From the NCBI GenBank assembly GCA_031763025.1, contig JASSKH010000002.1, positions 19,038,168 through 19,102,167 of the forward strand: a stretch of DNA of 64,000 bases, in the 5' to 3' direction. The notes under the pieces are model-generated. The model did not search any database. It had not been told where the DNA came from and was given only the letters and a program-made list of their open reading frames with translations. This document shows positions 43,856 through 53,396 of the stretch, in pieces (positions within the stretch are counted from its first letter, which is position 1; every line of letters starts with the position of its first letter). The DNA is from Macrocystis pyrifera (Eukaryota > Sar > Phaeophyceae > Laminariales > Laminariaceae). The position numbers were made by a program, and so were the translations under genes.

Positions 43856-46800
43856 AAAAAGAGGCTGAGAGTAGGATCGTGGGACGTATGTGGATTCGCC
43901 ACGGTAGAGCGCAACAGGATGGAAATTGCCGAACAAGTAAGCGCGACCTAGAACGTAGTGGTAATTCAAGAGTCGTGGGAGAAAAAGGGGGGGGAAATAG
44001 AATGCAAAGTTGGAGAGTACGCATGGATAGGGAAATGACATAATAGCAAGAATAGGGGGTCGTGCGGCGTAGGGTTCCTAGTCAAAGAATACCTGTGTGG
44101 CGTACCAGAAGTGGTCAAAGACACTAAATTCGACGAAAGCTTATGGATGAAGGTACCATTGGATCAAGGAGAGAAATATTACTTGCCAGGAAACATCTAC
44201 AGTATATGTCCCCAGAGTCGAAGAGTACGGTAATATGTGTACAACGGACGTTCGGAGGAGTAGCAGCAGATGTACAGAAGTGTAAAAGGCAAGGAGACTT
44301 AGTACCAGTGGGAGATTTTAGCTCAAGAATTGGGAAGGCAAGCAACCCCAATGAGAACATTGTACAATATGGGAAAAGTAACAATTGATAAGAATGGGGA
44401 AGACATGTTGAGGTTCCTTGAGCACAACGAAATGAAGACGTTGAACGACAGAGTAAAAAAGGCCAGAATGGACTAGGCAGTGTATACAAAAGATAGAAAG
44501 CTCTCTCCTTGATTTTTAGTGGTCGAAAACGAAAGTAGCAAGGAAACGGAAACACATGTATGCGCAGCGGACGTAGGAACTGCGGGTCACTGTCTAATAA
44601 GGACAGCCAGTCAGCAGACGAAACATATAATAAATAGGCGAGGCAGGAATTGTACAGATGGGAAAGTAGAAGTGAAAGAAAAACGGGAAGGGATCCAGGA
44701 GGAGATGGTTAAAATTTCAAAAAGTGCAGATCAATTTCCCTAGCTGTTGGAAATAATAGGTACGACAAAGAATTGTATAAAGAGGAATAATGCAGGAGCT
44801 AGGATAATAGAAGGACGGGAGCAATTGGTCAAGACCGCAGCAAGTAAAGTGATCGGGAAGAAGTTGATAGTATGCAATAGAGCAGTAAAATGGTGGGACG
44901 AGGAAGTGAAAGAGGCTATCAGAGTAAGGAGAAAGGCACACGCAATATATACATCGAGTGAAACTACGACAGGATGGGAGGAATATGCTAAAGGTCAATA
45001 GAAATAAAAGGGGTGGTGTAGAAGTACAAAGGGATTTAGAGAGACGTAGTAAACGAATGAAGATTTTGCGGGCGAGATGAAGCACATGTGGGCAGCGATA
45101 AAACGGATACTGGGCGAACAAGCAGTAGAAGCAGACACGGGAACACAGAACAGCAAAATGGTTAGTTCGAAGGGGAAAAGGGAAATGCTAGTAGTGCATT
45201 GCCGTAAGCTAGGAACGCCCACAGCCAACGGAACTTTTGACGCATAATTCGAGATGGGAATCAAGGCGTGGGCAGAGGCGAACGTAGATGCACCAGGAAG
45301 GGAAGGCAGTGGTTCAGAAGGGTTACAAGGAGAGTTCACAAAGGCAGAAGTAAATAAGTGTGTAGCGTAACTTTAGGGAGACAAAATAAGCAAAGGGCAA
45401 AGAGGGTCTAGGCCAAACCGTAGCTGTGGAGACCATGTGTACAATTTACGTAAGATTATCCAAGGTGGGAAAGGGGGGAGGCTAATAACGTACTGTCTCT
45501 TTCGAGATCTGCAGAAGGTATACGACACAGTATGGAGAAATGGATTGTGGAAAAAGCTGTGGGAAATAGGGATCAGAGGGAAGATGCAAAATGAGGAGGA
45601 GGATGATGGAATGTGCGAGGAGTGCTGTGTTGCTAGACGGGGAAATATCGTAGTATGTTGATATACAAGGAGTTACCCAGGGATATACGTTATCACCTAA
45701 TCTATTCAAGATCTAAATATATATATACAAAACTGCGACCTGATAGTAGCAGTTGAAACAGCAAAGCAGGGAGTCATGGGGGAAGATACGGTATCGAGAT
45801 TGATGTTTGTGGATGGCTTCGTGGGGGTATCAGAAACACCCGAGATTGCAGAAATGAATAAAGAAGACGCTACAATAGAATACCCTAGGAAATGGAGGGT
45901 GACGGCGAACATACAAGAAGGACACAGTAGTTGTATGTAACGAAGATAAGGCGAACCCGGTAAATTTCATTTGGAAGTGGGGAGAAGGTGAATTGCCGAT
46001 CGTAGACCAGTATTCGTGCCTTGGCGTAAAAATCTCAAATTTCTGCTCTTGCGATACACACATAGCAAAAGCAATAGGGAAGGGTAAAACACGTAGGCAA
46101 AGTGGATGCGATCCTAACAGACTCGCACCTTGACACTAGGATCAAGAGATGTATCCTGATGTGATAGTACCAAAGCTAGAATATGCAGGAGAAGTATGGA
46201 AAGGCAACCTTAAGTTCGTAAAACAGTTGAAAACAGTAGAGATGACAGCAGCTAAAAAAAAATATGCGCTTAAGTACGATGAGTAATGCAGTGTTGAGAG
46301 CAGAACTTGAGGCGCTCCTACTTCAGACAGGTAGACATGAAAACGTTGAAATGGCAATATAAAGCAAGGAACATGCCAAGAAAAAGATTGCCAGCCATTG
46401 TTGGTACATTTGTACGGGAGAAAGCAACAAAGGGGCGAGCTGGCATAAGGTGGGATAGCGTAGTTGAGAAAGTATGGAAGGATTTAGGAGGAAACCCAGA
46501 AGGGGTGATGTCCGCAGAGAAGCTTGGGAGGTACAAGGCTGAAGTAGAAGAAATTATAGAAAGAAGGGAAAAGCTAGCGCTAAGAAACAAGGTGAAATCG
46601 GAAAAACACTTATGGTTATACGGGGGATTAAGCGAAGGGATAGGAATGAAAACGAATTTGCACGGCCCAATGGACTTCGCGAAAACGCTGAAACTGTGAT
46701 TTGGTGTAGGTGACCTAGGCCTGCCAGAAAGAAGAAAGAGGTATACCAGTAGCCGGGCGGAGGAGGAAGTAGATGCACAGATGTGCCCGTGTGGCAAAGC

Positions 46801-47139
46801 AATAGACCCACGTAGTAGGAGAACGTGAGAATTGTACACGGAGGAACGGGATGTGTTCGAAGAGAAAATGAGGGAAATGAACGAATGTGACATGGAGAAG
46901 TTTGGTACGCTAGATAGCAGCGAGATAACGATCGCTATCCTAGGAGATGGATGGTGGCCACAGGCGGCGAAACAGGAAGGGGGTAATATTAGCAAAAGGT
47001 ATCCGAGTAATAAATGGGAACAACGTAATGAGCGCCCAACTGTCGGAGGTGTCTTTTTTAGGAGTAGAGACGGTGCTCCGTCTCGAAAGGGATGCGTGGT
47101 CAATGGTTGAATGACTAAAGCAAGCAACAAATGAGAACC
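43856..47139 (+). pseudogene. LINE copy L3: ORF2 (APE endonuclease, reverse transcriptase, C-terminal domain), decayed
   Basis: The longest copy. Endonuclease pieces: LRVGSWDVCGFATVERNRME (43863), NVVVIQESWEKKG, SCGVGFLVKEYLCGV. RT pieces: RPNRSCGDHVYNLRKII (45412), LFRDLQKVYDTVWRNGLWKK (motif A, Asp kept), FVDGFVG (motif C, normally FADD, second Asp lost) and CLGVKIS. The C-terminal part (46318-47110) is more open and includes MCPCGKA and RWDSVVEKVWKDLGGNPEG. Multiple stops and frameshifts make it non-functional. It ends in poly(C) at 47140-47151, directly followed by an S element. It lies in sense orientation in the exchanger intron. Confidence 0.9.
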
Positions 47140-47151
47140 TCCCCCCCCCCC

Positions 47152-47677
47152 TAGTTTATATATATTGTATGGGTTGGGTTGGTGTCGGTTGGCAACGACA
47201 CTGTAAAACATGACGCTCACTACGTGAGCTAGACATCCAGGGTACCGTTATTTTCTTTTTTTCTTTTTTTTGGCGGTTGCCCACAGCTAGTCGTCTAGTT
47301 AGACCATTTGTGCGAAGTGAAGAACCTTTACTCTGCACAAGGGAATTGATCGTATCACGTAGTGTTCAAGGTAAGGCACCCAAGAGACAGTTATATAGTA
47401 CTCCCATTGCTGCCTCTGGAAGTGGCCACACCGGAAATTAAACTAACTCATTGAAGCTGTCATCCGTACGCAAGTCCGCCTCACAAGCGTTTCTTAGTAG
47501 GATGCAGCTCACCCTTCATGCGACTCGCCGGACACCTCACGGCGCTTCGCGCTTGGTGCAAGCAATGTCTGCCTGGTCGGTGAAAACCCGACATGCTCCG
47601 TCCCGGCATTGTAGGGATGCGAGGGTCTATGGTCATACGACTACGGCCATGCATGATATCGGGTACACCCCCCCCCC
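47152..47677 (+). mobile_element. SINE family S, full-length copy S5
   Basis: Starts right after the L3 poly(C), at TAGTTTATATATATTGTATG. It is nearly identical to S1 through the conserved 3' half and ends GATATCGGGTACA plus 9-10 C. It stops about 65 bp before the third exchanger exon. Confidence 0.88.
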
Positions 47678-47744
47678 TCGCTCAGCGCTCACCATCCCCA
47701 CCCTCACCCCTACCTCCACCCCCACTCTTCGTCATTCCTGGCAG

Positions 47745-47873
47745 GGGTACGCATTGAAAAAGCGGAATTTCTTCAAATATTTCCACTACATCTTCAGTTT
47801 CGGGTTCCTGGGGACGGTCATCCAGTTCATCACCATCACCGTGCTCGCCTTGTACGCCAGCAACTCTCAATAC
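47745..47873 (+). CDS. Na+/H+ exchanger (SLC9/NHE-like), third recognised exon
   Basis: A 129-nt exon (43 codons, phase 0 at both ends) between CATTCCTGGCAG and the donor GTGAGATAT. It reads GYALKKRNFFKYFHYIFSFG, then FLGTVIQFITITVLALYASN. Joined to the previous exon this gives LPPIIFHQ/GYALKKRNFF, matching the invariant NHE order (LPPIIF..GY.LK+..FF..L..I..F..LGT). The helix after it is the expected next membrane segment. The following exon (ISATDPV and GESLLND region in the family) was not found in the remaining 16 kb. Confidence 0.93.
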
Positions 47874-47999
47874 GTGAGATATATCGTATCGTGCAGTAAA
47901 TATGTCTGTTTTTTCAGGAGTCAGGGTCGGAATTACTTGCTAACTCTTCGGTTTTCGTGCCGGCGGTCGGTACGACAAGCTCAAACAGGTTGTATTTTA

Positions 48000-48690
48000 G
48001 AGTCAGCACTCACAGCAGGCGACGATGCACAGGACGACTAGCCTGCAGGAGGCGGACTTTTAGCGTCAGCACCCGGGGTGACGTGCGCACGGCACGACTA
48101 GCCCGTATGTATGCTTCGTCAACATTGTCACGATTTGCCCGCTTTCCGTCGCCACGGACAGCTGCTGTGTCTTGGCATCTGTGACGGCAAACAAACGTAC
48201 GTACTACTGCTGCTGTAGGTATCTTCCCTAATGAACAGAGCAAACTCAGGTTCTTTTTGAAGTACGACTTGCGGACAGAGCAAAACACCATAATACTGCT
48301 GTATGTTTCATGAAAGCGAGAGTACGGGAGAAGGGGGAATCAATAGGTAAAGGTCCCGCTCTGCTCTGTCTGCGGCTGCAGCTGCTGCTCTGTTCCTGGT
48401 GTACTGGGGTGTCTGTAACTGCCTGCTGCTTTCCAGTTTTTTGCCGTTTTTTTTGTGTTCGGTGTTTTCGCCCCCATTCTGTCGCCACTGAAACTTGTGA
48501 CTTTACAGTAATGACAGCAAACGCACCATGTGTGGTTGACGAAGCAAACTCACATCGTTCTTTTCGAAACTCGGCCATGGGACAACGCAAGACAGCATTG
48601 CAGGAAGGGGACAGGTCCTGCTCTGCTCTGTGTGGTGGTGGTGGTGGTGGTGGTGCTGCTGCTGTCAACGGTGCTAAGTGCTGTTGCTGG
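48000..48690 (-). repeat. Dispersed repeat family T, copy 2
   Basis: Inverted relative to 28980-29660, with the same landmarks in complement. The duplicated phrase (GACGCTAAAAGTCCGCC .. GCAGGCTAGTCGT) is again present in tandem at 48015-48110. A GGTGGTGGTGGTGG run lies at about 48633-48652. Confidence 0.7.
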
Positions 48691-48694
48691 GGGC

Positions 48695-49640
48695 TTTGCG
48701 AAACGCCTGGACATTCTCTTCGGAAGCCTCTGCTGACTCGAATCTGCAGATTGTATGTTTTTTGTGTTATTTCTACATGATGTATATGGTACGATGCAAC
48801 TTACTTTTACTTCGTATTATTTGTCCCTAATATTTGGCCGTGCGAGAGTCGCCAGAATAATATTGTTTTTAGTCTTTTCTTGCTTTCGTTTTTTTTTTTG
48901 GCTCTCATCATTACGCACTGATTGCTGTTTTAGCTCTCGGCAGCAAAGATGTCAGGAAGCAGCGCTTTCATTCGTTGACATACAGCGTCTTGACATGCCT
49001 TGACTGACTTGATCCCAAACTACAACTGGTAGGTGTTAGTCTGGAAGCCTTGGGCCTTCGATAGGGCACATTTTGCTTTGCTTGACATGTCCACTGACAC
49101 ATTTGCTACTGTATGATACACGTATACGTTCCGGGTCCAATTTCACGCATGCGTTTTGAGTGGTTTACTCGTAGTTTAGTATTAATACATTTGCGACACT
49201 GCTGCTTTTCTGTTGTTGCTGTGGTCTGCCTTTAACAACGCCCTCGGTGACCCCGACGAAAGAACGGGCGCCGATGACAAAGTCGGCGAGCGGGGGGCGC
49301 GGAGAGGCGCTCTCCCGGGGACGGCTCGCTCTCTTCCCGAGAGCTTGCGCGGATCCCCCTCACACTCGATTGTGAGAAACCAATCTACAGGAATTGAATA
49401 TAATACTTCCACACTATTTTCGAGACAATAAGTTCCAAGACAATTTTTTCGACACTAGAAAAATAAAATTTACAAAAAAAAGTCTATCAAAAGTCAACGT
49501 TTGGATCCGCACGACTCGAGTCAGAATCGAAAAACACTCAAAACTGAGCGACATAGCCGCTCCTACGCTAAATGCAAGATCTAAAGTTCCAAAAAATCAA
49601 AATTGCAAAATAATGAACCCCAAGTATTCAACGAAGAGGG
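48695..49640. other. No gene recognised
   Basis: A short GC-rich stretch (49235-49350) is open on both strands but has no recognisable motif. If the exchanger gene continues, this is intron. Confidence 0.35.
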
Positions 49641-49654
49641 TGTTTTGGTGTACG

Positions 49655-49728
49655 AGGGGGTCCCGCGGTAAGGCGCTCGACTGATGAGCGTAGACACGTG
49701 AGTTCGAATTCCATCACCTGCATTCTTC
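49655..49728 (+). tRNA. tRNA-like sequence (pseudogene or SINE head)
   Basis: GGTAAGGCGCTCGACTGATG is typical of a tRNA D-arm and anticodon region. The CGCTC/GAGCG anticodon stem pairs perfectly around a 7-nt loop (GACTGAT), and GAGTTCGAATTCC is a good B box. However, loop position 33 is A rather than T, the T stem pairs poorly, and no acceptor stem is apparent. Probably a tRNA-derived relic. Confidence 0.4.
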
Positions 49729-50205
49729 GCGAATTTGTGTTGGGTGGGTAATTATTACCTTGGTATATGTGTCTTAGTTGGGGCTATGAGTTGGCTGAAG
49801 TTCCCACCTAGCTTCGCCAGCCAACTACAGTAGGCGACTAAAGGGTCCGCCCGAGGCCAAAAGTACGCGATTTGGCTTCGTTTTACACTCAAAAAGTATG
49901 ACAATTCGGCCAGGTTTGTCTTTGATTTTTATCACGAAAGGTCAAGTTTAAAGTTCGTCTCCGTTTATCAGACTTGATAGGGATGCACCAGAAATATGGA
50001 CATGCTATCCCTGTTTGGAGGTCTCTCACTGGTGTTACATTTTGTCGTAACGGTAGATACTCTTGAGGCACGCAGTAGCAGACCACCAGTAAAATAACAC
50101 AAAGAATAACATAAACAACAGACTGGGACCTCTTCGACGACAGGAGCATAGATAATAAGTTATGCATCGCCGGCGATTCAGTGATTCACGAACGGTTCAT
50201 AGTTA

Positions 50206-50310
50206 TCACGGGGGTCCATAGTTAACGGGACCAAATTTTGTTATTAAAAATAGGAAAATATAGAGGTTTTTATGTACACCGTAGGACCTGTTAACTATGG
50301 ACCCCCGTAA
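50206..50310. mobile_element. MITE M1, second copy, 105 bp
   Basis: Same length as the copy at 2612-2716 and its reverse complement, with TA on both sides (50204-50205 and 50311-50312). The left end has TCACGGGGG where the consensus is TTACGGGGG. The inner sequence is AT-rich and non-coding. Confidence 0.88.
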
Positions 50311-50319
50311 TAGCAATCA

Positions 50320-50900
50320 ATAGCAAATACCGTGTCATACCCTCCGTGGTGGTACCAACTAACACACGAAACGAATCTGTGCTCTATGAGGTTTCATTTC
50401 TGAGCCTTTGGTTTTCGCTGAATAGACACGCAGCTCAGGGCGAGCATTGGTCAAACACCCGAGCCAGAGGTGCTCATCATCCACTGGACACTGAACATAC
50501 TAACGAGAGAGACATAATTGTGTTGGAGGACGTTAGGACAAAGTCCCGCCGTCAGAGTTGGCCTCATGGGCCATGTATCAATTTACCTAGGAAACCCGCA
50601 GAAGAACCCAGTGTGTTCCCTGGCGACCACAGCCCGGACAGCAACGATCAGGCGAAAGCGCAGTCGTAGAGAAACGAAAAAGGAAATCCGGAGGCAACAA
50701 CGGGGAATCCGCTCACCGATGAGCCAACCCACCGTACGATACGGCTACACCCACAGACAAACTTTGGGTGAGCGCTATTTCTACTGTACACTCGTACAAA
50801 GATGCAGAACCCGGCAAATCACCTCGCATGAAACTACGTACCTTGCCCTAGTTTTCCGCCCGGGACCCAAACAAAAGTGCAACACGTGCAAAGTTCAACA
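50320..50900 (+). other. Unrecognised open region
   Basis: A frame from about 50518 includes MGHVSIYLGNPQKNPVCSLA followed by a basic stretch (RRKRSRRETKKEIRRQQRG). No family could be assigned. It may be a decayed element protein. It ends just before the 3' side of the hAT gene on the other strand. Confidence 0.2.
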
Positions 50901-50904
50901 GAAG

Positions 50905-52640
50905 AAACCGCACTAGCATAGAGTAAACACTAAGACACAAAGCCGAGAAATACGTAAAAACAGTTCGAAGTACTCTTTCAGCCATTTTTTCCACGGCATC
51001 CCAGTTGCGTCGCAGGAAAACCAGCAGCTCCACATTTTCCGGGTCGAGCGAACCACGCCTCTTGTTCACTGTCAGCCCTGCAGCTGAGAACATGCGTTCA
51101 GACTGTGCCTCCGTGGCGGGATAGATAACACGCGGCGCGCGATCTTTGCGAGGTAGGGGAACTCCTTCGCCTTCTTGCGCCACGTGTCCAGCGGGTTGTT
51201 GTACACCGTCTTGACCTCTCCGTTGGGGTTTTTCTCGTCTCGAAACGTAAGCATTCCACTTGCTTTCCTGAACAAGGCCACCTCGATGCTTACGGTGTGA
51301 GCCACGCCGTGCCTGATGCTGTATGCGTCCGTGTCGATGTCACCGCCGCCCCCCGCCTCGACATCCACGGACTGAGATTGCAGGGCAGCCTAAAACCCGG
51401 TAAAGGGCGGCTTTTTGCTAGCGGCGGTCACGGATGCTGTCGACCCATCCTCAGACGCCACAGAGGCTAGAGAAGCACTCGTCAGAGGTGTTGGAGTCGC
51501 GCGGTCGGCGAGAACCAACGCAGCAGTCTCCGTCACCACGAGCTCCCATAACTCCTCTTCATCGTCCTCGTCGAAGCCAAAAAAAAACGTTTTTCACGCG
51601 CCCATCCAGAGCAGTCGCTACCAGCTGCCACCGCTCAAATCCCTGCAGTGACCCGCCATCCACTCTAGCAAGTTCGTGCCGTCCCCCCAACGGCGCTCGA
51701 AATCGTCGATGAGAGCGAGCGCGCAGATGATGACGAGCGGTATTGCTTCAAGCTGATGTGCAGGGGTTCCGTAACGGGGGTCATCTTGCAGCTTCTCGAT
51801 ACCCTCGCGAAGACCAAAGCGCAGTCCTTGGATGGCGGGAACGACTAGGCTTACCGTTACGTACTCCTCCCTCTCGAGCAATCGCTGCACCATGAATGGC
51901 TCAAGAAAAGGCACCAAAAGCTCGATGGCAGCCCTGTCCACCAAGAGAATGGACTGATATGTTGTCCTGGAAACCCTCGCGAGTTCAGCCTCATGCATTT
52001 GGATCGACGAAAAAAGGTAAACCAACCGTTCCAAACAGGAGTGGGTCGACCACATTAAGTACAGCCATTCTCAAAAACACCAGGCACTCCGCCAACCGGT
52101 GCGTAGCCTGGCTTGACCTAGTGTACTGCCGCGCGCACAACCTCGCATGCGCCATGCTGTCCCTTGTGCATGGTCCGTCGAACGCGACACCGGTGATGCA
52201 TTCCAAGCGATGAGCCACGCAGCCTTTTGGTGCTCGGCAACTTCTTCCGCCTCTACCTGGCGACCGGCCTTTACCATGGCCGATTTGCAGTGGGTTACGA
52301 AGGCCACGGCGAGCCCCTCAAGCTTGTGCTGCATGACCTGGGCACTGACTGCGGCGGCTAGATCCCCCCCCTTCGCCGACCCACTAGCCTTCGAACAGTC
52401 AAGCGAGAGGGTCCTCAACACCCACCCACTGTCGATGAGGCTGGTGGTGAAGGAGTGATAGGTATCGTTGGCAAGACGTCCACCCGTCTGACGTAAAAGT
52501 GAAGTGCAACCCCGCGATCAGCGTATAATTTTTCGCCAGCAGCACGGCGCTGACCTCATGCATGCCCCGTACGATGTCGCACCTTGGACCTGCTCAAAAA
52601 GTGCACCATATTATTGATTTCTCGGTTGTCCACGATCTGC
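50905..52640 (-). pseudogene. hAT-superfamily transposase, broken
   Basis: Read on the minus strand: HFTFTSDGWTS (about 52505-52470, the first catalytic Asp motif of hAT RNase-H domains), a HRLECITGVAFDGPC block (about 52210), and LLVPFLEPF..REEYVTVSLVVP (51925-51850). These are followed by VATALDGRVKNVFFGF (51630-51580) and the C-terminal dimerisation region NPLDTWRKKAKEFPYLAKIA / ATEAQSERMFSAAGLTVNKR (51200-51060). The pieces fall in different frames, with shifts near 52060-52220, 51650 and 51150 and an in-frame stop near 51390. It would have cut and pasted its own element in the nucleus. N-terminal zinc finger and terminal repeats were not identified. Confidence 0.9.
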
Positions 52641-52644
52641 AGGG

Positions 52645-53390
52645 ATGCGTTCGGAAAGGGAACTAAAGTGATGAGCGATGAGCTATCTAAAACGGCTACA
52701 GGCTCGTACAGCTCAAACAAATTGCAGCGCATTCACCAGTCAAAGTTAGTTTAGAACACCACACTTATCACTCAGGTAGAATAAAATAACGACAGCAGAT
52801 ATTGCCACCGGTTTTGTGCGTGATAAAACGTGCCCCGTTAGACTATGCACTATCCATCAATCTGGAACCGTATAATAGGAATCAGGTAGCATTGGAAAGG
52901 TGCGTACAACAAGCAGTAGCTAGCAAGCAGGTAAATGTGAGAAAGCATACAGCAGTACACATGATGTACCGGTACGATTTTGTGCGGACTATAGAATGTG
53001 CCAGGTATACCGTTTACTCATCACGCAGCAGCCTGGAAATGATAAGGAAGCAGATAACGCTGGATATTGCCAACACTTTTGTGCGATGATCACACTGCTA
53101 CGGCCTTGTTTAGGAGAAACCCGGTGGTGTACAGCAGCAGCAATAGGACAAACAGCAGTCTGTGCTTCGTACGATGATGGTGCCAACGACGAACATGTCA
53201 TATATACGCGTACACGGGAGGGAGGGATCGGTTCCACTTGGGTGCGGCGAAGAAAAAAATATGCAAAAACTGCGTGCGAACTGCAGCAAGCCGAGTAACG
53301 AGCAACTCGTACGTGCATACTTGCTGACTGCTGGCCTCTCCGCTGCTGCGAGCGTCACACTACTGCTTCACTGTTGCTGCTGCTCTGCTG
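52645..53390. other. No gene recognised
   Basis: Ordinary sequence ending in a (CTG)n run (53355-53395) that adjoins the large repeat copy B. Confidence 0.4.
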
Positions 53391-53396
53391 CTGCTG

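Noticed and set aside
46318-47220. A 300-residue open frame on the minus strand, the longest in the window
   Set aside because: It is the antisense of the LINE L3 C-terminal coding region, which carries the recognisable protein on the + strand. The same antisense pattern appears over L1 and L2 (12697-13317 and 15270-15840, + strand).
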